Of a DNA stretch of 64,000 nt, positions 1 to 12,066 are shown piece after piece. Both the position numbers and the translations under genes were made by a program. Positions within the stretch are counted from its first letter, which is position 1. Every line of letters starts with the position of its first letter. The stretch covers positions 31,062,001 to 31,126,000 of the forward strand of contig OX419757.1 of the NCBI GenBank assembly GCA_948567375.1. Direction: 5' to 3'. This DNA comes from Lunularia cruciata. Lineage: Eukaryota; Streptophyta; Marchantiopsida; Lunulariales; Lunulariaceae. Under the pieces are notes generated by a model. It was given only the letters and a program-made list of their open reading frames with translations. It was not told where the DNA came from and ran no database searches.

Positions 1-1443
1 GCAAGAACATTTAGATTTTCAAATGTAATGAAGAAATCGGACTTAAGTTGCAGCTGGTATGAAGTTGGAAAGGAAGAAAATAGGTTTTGAAATGAAAGAA
101 CTCCTGTGGAAAGAACTGGAGTTAAACTAGAAACCTACAAAATTATACTTTCGAGAGAAACAGAGAATTCGGCACGGTAGATTAAACTTTGTTGGATTTT
201 GGCTTTTTACCCCGAGTGCACATTTGCATTTTTTGTGGACCGTGCAGGTCTAATCTCTTGACAAGAACATTTGCTTGCCAACACGTGACAGCCAACGCCA
301 ACTGACAGACAGATGACACATTGGACCGCTTGCCATCACTTTGCCATTTATCCTTTTATGTTGCTGTCAAGGGTATTGTTAAAACTTTCTGCGAACTTGG
401 GGTGTCGTTACGTCTATAAGTTGGGGTACTGTTTCATCCATCTCTGGACCCAAGTTCAAATTAGAACAAGGCCGTCAGAGCATATGGCAATATGCCCTAG
501 GTGGTCTTGACGAGTTTGTCATGTACTCAATGATTAGACTCTCGAATCGCTACTGACGATAAATGTTCCATCACAAGGAGATTTGAATATCACCCGGTGA
601 TGCTCAAAAAGCAAGCAGATTCACTCACCACACAGTAGGTGATGAATTCCTGATATTCTTCATTGATTCTAAACTAAAGAACTACGAACTAAAGAAACAG
701 ACTCCCTAAACTGGGTCTCAAGTTGCGAGAAATTGAAGTGCAGGACAACCGGGCGTGGAACTTGCACATCTACTAATAAAGGATAATTACAGCCTCCAAA
801 ATCCAATCAAGATAAAGAATGTAGAACCACAAGGAGACTTTATATTTCCACGCCTGGCTTTGACGTTGTTTGTTAGATCTCTTATCGAGCCCATGAGCCC
901 TCCCTCCCAAATCAGAGTCAACACATTATTGCGTCATGAATGACTTCAAGCTCTCACCCGATTACTCGCTTCTACATATCACTTGAGAACAGCGGCAGGT
1001 TCAATTCTGACCCCTCTTCATAATTCGACCAATTTCCGCTCTCTACCCAGGTTCATTCAACCTTCGCTCTCATGAAGTATCGTCATCTATCGATTAATGC
1101 AAAAGTCGGTGTGCAATAGTGATGAGTTGGATGTTCAACGCTACTTGCCATAAATAACAATCAATAGTGGCCAACCTCCTCCATTCTTAGCTCCGGCTAT
1201 ATGACGTGTAGGTTCGGACGGGCGACGCTCGAGAAGTTCCCCAAAGTTAATCATTTAAGTGCCAGGTGTTTCCCGTTGGCATCCACTTGTGCGTAAACTG
1301 TAAAGTCATTCCGGCCTAAACCCTGTTTCCTTCGGACTCCAGTAACAGCTCACATGCGTAGAGTTCTTGCTGGCAACGGGTGTTCCTGTGTCTCGAACGT
1401 CCGACGCGATTCTTCTCAAATATCTGAGGACTTAAAATTTAGT

Positions 1444-1521
1444 CCCATTTTACCCTCTCTGTCTTGTCGTTGTCCGGTTTGATGAGGTCTTCCCATCCTT
1501 CTTCTTATCATGCCAGTCGCC
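1444..1521 (+). repeat. Copy 1 of an ~80-bp dispersed repeat
   Basis: The segment reads ATTTTACC...TTGTCCGGTTTGATGA...TCCTTCTTCTTAT. It recurs in the same orientation at 2491-2562 and as its reverse complement at 2646-2725. The core GTCCGGTTTGATGA is shared exactly with the inverted copy. It could be a terminal inverted repeat of a small DNA transposon spanning roughly 1444-2725. Confidence 0.5.
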
Positions 1522-2490
1522 TTCTTCTTACTTAATATCTTAACTGTTTGTGACACTCGATTGCCACATAGGGTTGATCGCCCCGTCAAAGCTCCAAAGG
1601 GGTCAGTTAGGTCCTTTTGCCAAACTTGAGGGTCGGCCAAGTCAAGCGCCAAATATGGGTCGACAAAGTCTACTCTGAAATTTAACGCCTATAGCACGTG
1701 TAATGATTTTCATAAGTATCTCGAAATAATTGAACTTCGATAACTTGTATAGTGAAACCAAGGGTTTATCGACCATTCTCCTTAAACCATAGATAGAATA
1801 GAAATCTTGCATCAAATCGGCTCCACCATATTCCAAGAAAACTAGCTGGGCATTCACTGTCTGCCTCGACGAGAGGATGAAATGGGCAAATTGTCACGGT
1901 GAGAACTTTTTGACACCACTAACACTGAAAATGGTTAAATCCTACTACTACCGCCCAATTTGTAATCTCCACGGTGATCGAGTAATATGTTTGCAGACAT
2001 GTATTTTCTTCTTCAACTTCCTAGGTAGGTGCATGGACAGGAGGAGAATATGCCGTAAGTATCGCTAGAGATAGTAGTCCTTTTGAGAATTGGAAATGAT
2101 ATGGACGAAATGTATTCTCTTTTCTTTTCTCCTTCGGGTATACTATTTTGCCTCCTGATGCTTTTTGCACTATTTCGATATATTTCGGGTTCAATTTAAA
2201 ACAACGATTGTTCCTGCTGTTTCCCGTATATAAATTGTAAATTTTCATCACTGTAGACTTTTGGATACAGACCATTGAATGATCTACGAGCGTTTATGAT
2301 TCTGGCATCTGATACAGGGTTTCATTAAAGACACAAGTCCATTCCAGACTTTTGATCTAATGAGTCGAAGAAAGTCACTCCTTTAGTGAGAATATCTCGG
2401 ATATCCTTTTCTGAAAATACCTCGGATGTTTTTAAGAAAAAAAAAATGTGTTAGGTAGATTTTTCGTACCGATACTAATGGGGTTTAGTT

Positions 2491-2562
2491 CCATTTTACC
2501 TCTTATGTCTCATCTATGTACTGATGGGGTTTCCATCCTTCTTGTTATTCTATGCGGTCTCC
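2491..2562 (+). repeat. Copy 2 of the ~80-bp repeat (left hairpin arm)
   Basis: This copy aligns with 1444-1521 over its whole length, sharing ATTTTACC, CCATCCTTCTT and a GCGGTCTCC-like end. With the inverted copy only about 83 bp downstream it forms an imperfect hairpin, a layout typical of MITE-like elements. Confidence 0.5.
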
Positions 2563-2645
2563 TTTTTTTTATTTTCTGAAAATTAAAGAAAAACGACACG
2601 CAAAGGATAAGAAGATTAATAAGAACATTCCATAGAAGGGACAAA

Positions 2646-2725
2646 GGTGACCGTGTAAGATAATAAGAAGGAAGGGAAAACTTCATCAAACCGGACAAGG
2701 ATAAAACATAAGATGTAAAATTGGG
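2646..2725 (-). repeat. Copy 3 of the ~80-bp repeat, inverted (right hairpin arm)
   Basis: The reverse complement of this segment starts CCCAATTTTACATCTTATG and contains GTCCGGTTTGATGA followed by CCTTCCTTCTTATTATCTTA. It matches 1444-1521 best and 2491-2562 less well. Confidence 0.5.
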
Positions 2726-2906
2726 TTAAGCATGTATTGAGGCCTTATGTAGTGTACGAGTTTATTATTATAAATATTCTTGCTTTCATGAAAAAGTGAA
2801 CCTATAAGCTGATGAAGGTATATATGCCAAATATATATCCTAACTATATGCCAAATAATTTATCCGAACAACAACAAAAGAAGATAATACAAGAACACAA
2901 AGGACC

Positions 2907-3026
2907 GCAGAGGCAGAGAGATAACATGAGCCCGAGGTCCAAACAAATATGGGTTTAAAAAGCCGAGCGGCTTTTTAAACATTTTTGTATGCAGAGGGAG
3001 AACATTAGCCCAAGGTCCACACAAAA
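2907..3026 (+). repeat. Direct repeat pair flanking a perfect hairpin
   Basis: Two related units (about 2907-2947 and 2991-3026) share GCAGAGG, AACAT, AGCCC, AGGTCC and ACAAA in order. Between them lies a perfect palindrome at 2953-2980, with 13-base arms (GTTTAAAAAGCCG and its complement) around a 2-base loop. There is no T-run or gene end to make it a terminator. Confidence 0.5.
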
Positions 3027-4080
3027 AGGAGCTGAAAAGCACAGGAGAAATGTCATGGCGAACCCAACCCATGGCAAACTAAACAATCGCAGGGTCAATT
3101 CTGACAATAAGTCACACAATAAGCTAAGACGAGGACAAAGACACTAAGAAACAGAAAATAGACTAGTGTTGAACTGTGTGATAAAAACATCCTCCAATAA
3201 TTTAACTCGTCAGTGTGAGAGGAAGGCCCTTCTCGCGCTGGTGTCTCTGATTGATGATTAGGATGGATGATATGATGATCAGAAAGAGAATGTACTCATT
3301 GTTATATAAAAATAGAGCAAGCCATGAAATCTCATTAAAATATCTTGGTTCCAAGGAAGACAAGACGCATGATGATGCGCTGAATCAGAATTAGAATGAA
3401 TAGCGATGCAAACCCATTAAACATATCATATTAGAGATAGATTCAGCGACTGCAAAGCCGTGAATTTTTAGTGGACAAAACTCACCAATACACCGTACTA
3501 AGTGCATCGATGAAAAACCAGAACCATGCATAAAAGGATGAGTTGAATGCGAGTACTATAGCTCCTGATTATGAGCAACGAGAGTTCATTGCTTGCAAGG
3601 TCTCCTTCGGCATTGATAGTAGGGGTTTTTAGAAATAGTTTTACAAAGCTTTGTATATTTTCATATATGTTTTTACAAACGTTGACTAAATCAGTATGGG
3701 GTGCGTGCCAAAACAAGAAAGGGATCCACCATGGATTTATGTCCAAGTTCCCTATTATTAGCAAATTCCTTAACATGTGGATCGTAGGAATATGGAGTTT
3801 TCCATTGGTACACCGTAAAGGATTAATTACAATTTAGGGTTAAAAAGTATCTGGATTAGGGGAATCTGGTTGCCATCGAAAGGGGAAGATGGTTCTTCTC
3901 TAGATGTACAAGAACATCATGAGATGTACAAGAACAAGAAATTGACTGCAGAGGGGGAAGAATATGTGTGGGGGTGTGAAGAATATGTGTAGGTTGAAGA
4001 AATGGTGAGTGAATTCAGTTGAAGCGCAATCCAAATTCCACAATTTCCTTGATTGAAATTTCCTTCTTCTAGTGGTCATT

Positions 4081-4165
4081 TTTCTCAAAGGATCTCTTAT
4101 TCTGCTCTCTTGTTCATAGCACTTTTTCCCAAAGAATCTCTTATTTTGCTCCCTTGTTCATTATG
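4081..4165 (+). repeat. 44-bp tandem duplication
   Basis: TTTCTCAAAGGATCTCTTAT and TTTCCCAAAGAATCTCTTAT begin 44 bp apart, each followed by TT(C/T)TGCTC(T/C)CTTGTTCAT. A second direct pair follows at 4189 and 4257 (CATGCCGAGAGGTAGCACTC against CATGCCAAGAGATAGCACTC, 68 bp apart). Both precede the transposase pseudogene and are probably slippage duplications. Confidence 0.6.
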
Positions 4166-4319
4166 CAAAAAATGTGAAGAGAGTACAGCATGCCGAGAGG
4201 TAGCACTCATGGGTTTTATTTTTGTGGATTCAAGAGTTGAGGAGAACAAAGTAGAACATGCCAAGAGATAGCACTCATGGAGAAATAACTAAAAAATTAG
4301 GTCATGTATACAATTAGAT

Positions 4320-5593
4320 TTGGAGATATTGTCGTATGAACTAGAAGATGAAGAGGGAGATTTAGATATGCTAGAATTATTGATTAGTGGGTGGGAGTAT
4401 GCACATACGCATAGGTACTTAGAACCCAAAGTTATGTACCCTCATAGTTGGGAATTTGTCATGGAATATTTAAGAAGTCTAGATGTGAAGGCCTTTTGCG
4501 AGCTGACTAGAATGGATTTTAATTCCTTTTCAACATTAATAGATTTGATAGAAAACTCCCAATGTATTTGAAAAGAACTATTGGCGGGAGCAAACACTAG
4601 TATGGAACCAAGTAGCTCTAGCTCTTGATAGATTTGGGCATCACGATAATGGAGCTTGTGTTGCAAGAGGGTTAAACATTTGGGGCATTAGTGCGGGTTC
4701 AACAATTGCCTTTACCTACCAATTTATAACAACCATATAAGATTTGATGAGGAGTCAAGTGGCATGGCCTGAGCACAAGGAGAGGAGTAGAATATTTGCA
4801 ATTTGTGCACACAAATGTTTCCCTAGTTGTGTAGGTTTGGTAGATGGAACCAATTTTTTCTCTTGCAACTCGACCCATAGTGGATGGAGAAATCTATTTT
4901 AGAAAAAGTGCTCATATTCCATGTGATGATAAAAGAAGAAATATACATTTTAAAGAAATAATTGTTTGATATCTAGTTCAAATAGCTATTTGTTTTGTTC
5001 AATTTATTATATTTTGTGCACCTTCTTTTACATTTGCAATGATTTGATTCAAGGTTAGATTTGATTTGTTTATTTGCATGAATGCCAAGGTCATGTCACA
5101 ACATGACTTGTTTGAAAAAAAATCATTGTGCAATGACTTGAACTGGATAGTAAGATGTCCTAGTTTTGAGGCCAAACAATACCTTTTAGGTGATTTTGGT
5201 TATTATACCCATGCATCACTTAGTCCCAACTTTAAAGCAAGCCCAATTGGAGGACAACCAAGAGTTCAACAAATATTTGTTGAAGGCAAGGGTGATAAAT
5301 GAGCATTGTATATGAGTATTGAAAGCTAGATGGCAATCCCTATAGGGGTTGAGAGTGCAACTTAAAGACAATAGTAGAAATTTATATTCGTTAAAGTGTG
5401 TTTCATTTTGTATTATTTTACATAACTTTTGTATCAAAAGGTCAGATGTTTGGTTAAAAGATGATGGTGGATTTGCAAAGGAAACTCAAATAGATTCATA
5501 AATATCTCTTAATGGAATGGAGCTCAGTAGAGAAGAAATTAGTTCAAGGATGATGCAACAATGCCTTGCTCATCATCTTGAGTATATGACATG
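4320..5593 (+). pseudogene. PIF/Harbinger (HARBI1-like) transposase pseudogene, copy 1
   Basis: HARBI1-type DDE transposases cut and paste PIF/Harbinger elements in the nucleus. From 4320 a frame reads an acidic N-terminus, then LTRMDFNSFSTLIDLIEN, the usual pre-catalytic helix region. After a frameshift near 4570 come ALDRFGHHDNGACVARGLNI and CVGLVDGTNFF, whose Asp is the first catalytic residue (GxxDGTxF motif). Near 5185 YLLGDFGY supplies the second Asp. Near 5295 NEHCI followed by LKARW supplies the catalytic Glu, and CIILHNF is the conserved family C-terminus. About 1.27 kb is the usual size for a roughly 400-residue transposase. Several stops and frameshifts make it inactive. A homologous copy lies at 7191-8402. 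I see no matching terminal inverted repeats. Confidence 0.8.
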
Positions 5594-7190
5594 AGAACAT
5601 ATTCTCTATAATAATAATTCATTCTATTATTCTTCTTCACTTGTTTTGAGAATGTAAATCTAGTATTGTTTCCAAAATGTGATCCATGATCTTATTTTAT
5701 TTACAATTTAGTATTCCAAGTTAAGCAAGTTGTTACCCATTGACGTCAATTGCAGATTTTATGTAAGAAGGCAAGAAGGCATTGGGTGACACCCAATGTG
5801 ACTTGTAAGTACTAGGTTATGCCTAGTGTGCACTAGAAGATGTTGGGTAACACCTTGTGTACATTGGAAGGCATAAGTTAGTGGGTTGTGCTTGTTGATG
5901 CTTGGCATAATAGGGAAAAGGTGCAGCATCTGGTAGATGCTGGTCGATGTCGGTTGCCGCTTGGTGTAGTATGTTAATTTAGGTTTAAATAGGCTTTCAC
6001 ACTCTGCTGCTTGATGGTGCACAAATCTGCTTGATAGTACCTATTGGCACCCCTTCTCGAGGCAATGGTTGGGTGTGCAATTTGGCAACATGGTGTGTTG
6101 CATGTTGTCATTGGTTTTCCTAATGTCATCAGTTTCCATTTAGAATTCAAAATTTTTCCCCTCAAATTTGGGTCCTTCCTAGTGAAATATATTTTTTTCC
6201 ATACAAGATAAAGATTGAGTTTTTCATGTGAGTGGCTATATAAAATCACCTCTTGCAAAGAAGTTCCACAATTTATTTTTCTAATTTGCACTTCAACCAA
6301 TTTGGGAAATTTGCACTTCAACAACAATTTGCACTATCTCCCTTATCATACTTATCTGTGGAAATGAACCACCATGAAAATAAAAAATTATTAAACCCAT
6401 TGCTTAGTTTATTGACATGAGCATCACCATTAGCACACTAATGGTGAATTTGAGTTTGAATAATTGAGAGCGGCATTTTGGATCTGCCAAAAAATTTCAT
6501 AAATCACCCTTTAAGAATCACCCACCAAAAAACATGGCAACCTTCTCAAGAAGCCATGTCACCTCTTCTAGCAATCATTTATTTTGATACGGCAACCTTA
6601 AACATACGGAATATGGTGCCTAATTTTTGTAAATGAACCCAACTTGCACTAGATATCCCATAACACCATTTACATTGTATTCATTTATAAGCACTCCATC
6701 TCCTTATAGAGTTCAATAAAAATAGTTACAAAGTTTGCTATTTATCCTGTAGACATCTGTCAAGACTATTTTATAAACTACTTTTTCTTGAAAAGCTAGC
6801 AATTAAGGTAAGATAAATAGAAACTAGACAAGCAGAATAGGATAAAATGGAAATGGAGACTTCTCTACTCACTCATATTGAATTTCACATGATTTGTCAT
6901 CAACTCCAGGGGGGATAGTCAAGTAGAAGCAAAGACATAGCACCTACCTAAATTTCTTAGGTAGGAACCCAAGGTGCTTCAACCAACCAACAATTTAGTA
7001 ATAATAAGTGAGATTTAGCAATAAAATATGCACAATATTCTTGCTTAGAAGATTCTTGTGTCATCCAATACCACGCACTAGAAGTTGCACTGTGCTTTAG
7101 CAAGAGGTTGCAAAATTTATTTGTCTCATTTTGATGCAAGAGAGCAATTTGGTGGAGTGTGAGATCACGGAGTGGAGTGAAAATTATTGG
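5594..7190. other. Spacer between transposase copies, short palindromic units
   Basis: I find no convincing coding sequence. At about 5777-5872 there are three loosely related units, ATTGGGTGACACCCAAT, CTAGGTTATGCCTAG and TGTTGGGTAACACC, each of them a small palindrome, spaced roughly 36-42 bp. The rest is AT-rich sequence with nothing I recognise. Confidence 0.4.
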
Positions 7191-8402
7191 AATGATGATT
7201 GGAGTGATGATGAAGAGGAGCATGTACAATTGTTAATTAGGTGGTGGAAATTTGTCAAAGAATCAAGGTATTTGCAAGATTGAATTGAATGTTGTCAAAG
7301 CATTGACTTTGTATTAAAAAAAATTTGTGAATTGGATCTAAATGGTTTTTGACGTCTTACTAGAATGGATATTAATTCCTTTAATGCTTTGGTAGATGTC
7401 ATTAAGAACCGTACCATATTTAGAAATGCATTGAGATGAGATTGGACTCCTATATGGATACAGGTAGCAATTGCACTCAATAGGTTTGTGCATCACAAAA
7501 ATAGAGCAAGCATAGGAAGAGGTTTAAACATATGGCATATTAGTATTGAATCTAATGTCAAATTTATTCAATGTGTGATCATAACAATAATTGATTTATT
7601 GGGTAAAGAGTTGAAATGGCCAAACAAGGAGGAAAGAGAATTGATATCTTCTATATTTGTCGAGAAAGGTTTTTTTTTAGTGTGGGTTTAGTTGATGGAA
7701 CTTTTTTTGTTTAGCCCAAATATACACAATTTCAATGGCCAAGTGGTGTGTGATGACAAATGATGGATTATACATTTTGCAAGAGATAAGAAATATTTTT
7801 TTCTAAAAATTATAAGTGTTTTATTAGATTTTTATTTTTTTGATATCTATCTGATAGTAATATTTATTTATACTCTGATATTTGGAACTTGGGAAGTCTG
7901 GATCTTGTCATGACATGGACTGCTTGAGAAAATCTCCATTTGGTCCAAGTTGAACTTAAGAAGAGAGTGAAATTTCTTTGAAAAACACCAATTTCTACTG
8001 GGAGATTCTACTTACATCTCCATGAGTCAATGGTTCATGGAATCAAACCCCCATGGTTCACTCCTTCAAACAAGTGCAAACTCAAGTAAAACAAGACTTC
8101 AACAAATGTTTGGCAAAAACTCAGATGGTAAATAAGTGTTGTATTGGAGTACTAAAATTGTGGTGGCATTCATTGAAAGAAATCAGGGTTTAGCTCAGTG
8201 ACCTTAATAAAAATGCAGAGTTGTTAAAATGGGTGACATCTTGCATTATTGGGCATAATTTTCTCATAATATATAGTTGATATTTGGGTAGAAGAAGAAC
8301 TAGATTCTACCAAAGAAATAGATATAAATTCTAACCAAGGTGGAGCAAAATACTATAGGGATAGAGAGGAAACTAGGACCCTTGCAATACAAGCTCTTTA
8401 GC
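7191..8402 (+). pseudogene. PIF/Harbinger (HARBI1-like) transposase pseudogene, copy 2
   Basis: This copy aligns in order with copy 1. LTRMDINSFNALVDVIKN lies at about 7355-7410, then QVAIALNRFVHHKNRASIGR and RGLNIWHIS, then VGLVDGTFFV (first catalytic Asp, about 7683-7712). FLLGDSTY (second Asp) lies near 8000, and CCIGVLKLWWHSL followed by CIIGHNFL (8130-8270) is the C-terminal signature. The position of the third catalytic acid reads Lys (VNKCCIG against INEHCI in copy 1). A tail with WVEEELDSTKEID runs to a stop at 8402. Stops and frameshifts are numerous. The two copies have drifted well apart, so they look like separate old insertions or an ancient tandem duplication. Confidence 0.75.
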
Positions 8403-11400
8403 ATTTTGGTGCAAAGACAAAAATAGAGACATTTGAAATGTATTTTGCTTGTATATATAGTAAAAATATAAAAAGTGTATTAATCATTCAATTTTAGAGG
8501 TATTGATTCAATATTAGAAGTAGTGATATGTATCCTCCTTCTTCATGAACTGGTTTCTGGTTTCTGATCTGCTCCAAATACATGCTACATATTTGATATA
8601 CTGCGTGGGTCGAACCTTATAGATGTTTTGTTTGTTAGGAACTTTGATATGTTTGATTGTCCAAAACTAAATGCATAGTATATTAATTTCAAGATGGTTC
8701 TTGATGGTATCAGTTTTGTGGTTCGAAACATAGTTTACAGCTATTTCCCTTGTTTATCCTTATTGTTTAATTTTAATGTAGTTTATTGTGGTTTCAGTCT
8801 TCAATATATGGTTTAGCAATCCAAATTATAGTATATGATTGGTTTAGCAGAGTTTACCGGGATATGTTTCCTTCCTTTCCTCATGATATATTAATATCAA
8901 TTTGGTTCTTTATAGTTTGTAGTTTAAGTCTCGATGATATGCTTTGTGGTTTGGTTAATATTTGCAGGTTTTAGTTATAAATTATTAGTCCGTGATGATC
9001 GAATTGTATTTGAGAGTTGAAATATGAATAATTCAAATCTCACCTCTCACTGGTTACTTATAAAGTCCAAATCTCATAGAATCTCCCAGTTGAGATATGC
9101 TTATAAGTAAATCAGACGAGATTACGTTTTGAAAGTGTTTGAGAGTGAAACGGTAGTACGGTTTGGGATTTTTGTTTAAACCAAGAATTAGTTTAATTCC
9201 CAGAAAGGACGAGTTTGGGAGAGAACAGGGTTCGGGAAGGGTTTGGGAGAGAAGAGGACAGACGGGACAGTTCGAAAGAAAAATAGACAAGTTTTAAATC
9301 GTGGACAGCCTGGGCATGAGATCGTGAGAGTGCTTGAGAGTATTATAGACAGGAGACAAGAGAGCGTGTTTGGGAGATCGGGAAAGGAGTGCTTGGATGT
9401 CTTACATAAAAAAGACATCAGACAAGAGTTCGGGAGAGAACATGAATTTGGGACAGACAGAACAGTTGAGACTTTTGAGAAAGAAACCGAGCGGAGTCCA
9501 ATCGTGGAAAGGGAGAGGAAAGCTTGACAGTATTACACACATCTAAACATTTCGGGAGAAAATTTGGGAGAAAATCTGAGTGAGCCGGAGAACCCAAGAG
9601 GCAGAGATTGGGGAGAGCTTACGAGCCATTGTTCCCTTGATTGACCGTTCTGAATCGCTCGACATGCATCCATTTATATCAAATCGACCTGCATCCATTC
9701 ATATTCCATTCGATGGCAATTCCATATGAGAGAGCTATAGACGAGAAGGAAGACACGGAAGTCAAAGGTCCTTGGTTAGTTAGTATCCGTACATTGGTGA
9801 TCATATGTAATATATACAATGGTGTTGGAGTGATAAATTCAAATCAGTGCAGCCATTGAATGAATTAGAGATATTGATTTGGCTGCACTCAATTTGAAGA
9901 TTGCCTTGCGAGTTGAACACCCCCGCCCTTGTGTGACTAAATTATTTCTCAAACTGTTTGATGCTTTGGAAGCACTTTTCATTTTAGTTTATGATTTGTG
10001 ACAGTTTACTTTTTGTGAGCTTAAAAAAATTTTGAACCCGCATCAACCTAGAGTGCTTCCTGCGCGCAAACTGCTGAAGTTGTGCAGGTTTCTAGTTTGC
10101 AGCCCAAAAACAAATTGTGGGTTTGCATAGTGGTAATTGTAGCAGTAAGTGGTTTGCACGGAGGGCATGTACTTCCAAATGTCTCGGCGACAGTTTAAGT
10201 TTATGCCTAATGAGATATTAACGAGATATTACCGGTTTGAGGATTTTATGATTTGGAGGTACCATTATGTATGTAGTTTGTGAGATCATGGGACAAAGAT
10301 ATTCATCGAGGACTAGTTGGAGAGAGAGTTCAAACTCTCAGCTGCCATGATTCATGAATCATTATGTTTGCCCAAACGGGACACTCCAAGGAGGAGGACA
10401 TTTCCATAGAGGATGGTGGAGGATTGGTCCCATTTTAGAGACCGTGTAGCTAAGAAATAATTAGCTCGATAGTGTGCATAAATTGCATTTTGGCCCTTTT
10501 TCCAATTGATATGTTAAGTACTCATTCCATCCAAGAATCCTAGGGTGGTACACGGGACCATCGTATTGATATTGAAGAGTATCTTGTTAGGTCAATTTTG
10601 GTAGATTATGATTGGGTAGAGCTTATATTACTAACTATTGAGGCTGAGCTGGTGGTAGTTCGTAGACAACTTTACCATGCAGATGCAAAAGGTAGAAGAT
10701 ATTGTGTTACCATGTGGGGTAGATTCTCAGTCACATTTTCATGGAGAGAGGATTTGTGAGAGAAGATGAGCTTTTCTATGGCTTTGGAGTGCCACATATA
10801 GAGGTTTCTGTCCACGAGGAGGATGAGTGTGATGAGGTGGAAGATGATCCACTTGATGGTGAGTGAGAGTTGACTCAAAGATACATCATGAGTTTTTGAG
10901 TTGACTCAATATATATGTGATGCATTATGATGTATTGCTTTGTTATAATGGAATTTTTATTTTGCTTTGTTATAACATGAATTTTTTGTTTTTAGTGAGA
11001 TTTTTGTACAATACATGGACCCCATGAGCATTTGCAAAGCCTGCTATTAGGTTCCTAATGGAGGAGTGGACCTCGGGTGATTTTAGAGATTATGGTTCAG
11101 ATTCTTATGATTTGTGAGCCAGATGCTTTTGTTAGCCCATGATACATTCTTGTGAGTTGAGATGGATGTGGTGTTATTGTCCTTTTTTTTACATGACCCA
11201 CTTTACTGTGGCACTTTTCTGATGCATTGGAGCGACATGCTTCTTAGTTCATACTTTGTACTTTACACTCACACATCTTGGGTGTTATTATATATATATG
11301 AACATTTTCATTTTCTACTTGTATTAGTTGTATGAAACAAATTGACCTTCACCCATCTTGATATATATTATTATTCTTTTGATTTATTATATGTTTACTT

Positions 11401-12066
11401 TAGAGATTTTTTATTGAGCATATATGACTTCACTTTCATACACATGAATGTATACTTAATGAGTTTTGGGTTCTCATCTCCAACCAACAAAAACAAACTA
11501 TACCTCTAAACCTAAAATGTATAGCAAGTTTGCGCTAAAATGTTGCACAAGCCAGCTGCTGGTTTGCGCTTAACTACTATGCACCACCATATTTGTGCAG
11601 CCTGGATGAGTTTTCTAGTTAACATAGAAACATGGGAAAGTTGGAGGTTTACACATCAACTATAATCATTGCAAAGTTGCAGATTTATACATTTAAGAAA
11701 CATGGCAAAAATGAGTAAACACATATCAAATTAGGTATAAATTAAGTTGAGATAGATAGAAAGGGATATCCAAAAAAAATTTATAATATAGTAGTTTTAG
11801 ATCAATCGAACCAAATATTAAATCTCAATCTACCACTCTATCTCTCATTGTTCCAACTCATTACAATTGTTGTTGTTACTACTCACTATCATCACAATAT
11901 TTGTCATTTCTATTTGCACAAGGTGTGTAATTATGTACAAAAACTTAAAGCTCTATACTATAACTATTTCTTGAAACGTCACATGGATAAAATTCTATTT
12001 CAAGGAGTGTTTGAATAATACTCTTTATTTCATCATGTGTTTTTCTGGCTTGTGTTAATGCTATTG
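8403..12066. other. Spacer with little recognisable content
   Basis: 8.4-9.0 kb is T-rich, intron- or UTR-like sequence. 9.1-9.6 kb is purine-rich, with repeated GGGAGA and GACAGAC words and an open frame of 94 codons that resembles nothing I know. An acidic coding-like fragment at 10562-10866 is listed separately. Two segments near 10065 and 11530 share GCGCAAACTGCTG- and GTTTGCGC-like words in opposite orientation, possibly the ends of an unidentified element. Confidence 0.35.
10562..10866 (+). pseudogene. Unrecognised acidic C-terminal fragment
   Basis: After one frameshift the plus strand reads about 100 codons with protein-like composition. The first part contains VDYDWVELILLTIEAELVVV, then RRQLYHADAK. 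The second part contains CGVDSQSHFHGERI, then FGVPHIEVSVHEEDECDEVE, and ends DPLDGE-stop. The shift to a strongly acidic tail suggests the C-terminus of a protein, but I cannot assign a family. It sits in the same repeat-rich interval as the Harbinger copies and may be another element's fragment. Confidence 0.3.

Larger units (their letters stand above)
1..4080. other. No recognisable gene; repeat-bearing spacer
   Basis: I see no reading frame longer than about 90 codons and nothing that resembles a known protein on either strand. The first 1.7 kb keeps many CG dinucleotides and a more balanced base composition than the AT-rich remainder of the window, so it may be younger or less methylated sequence. 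The stretch holds the short repeats listed separately (1444-1521, 2491-2562, 2646-2725, 2907-3026) and a perfect hairpin at 2953-2980. Introns or a promoter of an outside gene cannot be excluded. Confidence 0.5.

Noticed and set aside
2953-2980. Hairpin as a transcription terminator
   Set aside because: The context is eukaryotic, there is no upstream gene, and no T-tract follows.
9243-9527. 94-codon charged plus frame
   Set aside because: It is a purine-rich, repetitive stretch with no recognisable motif and no coding-like neighbours. Openness is explained by base composition.
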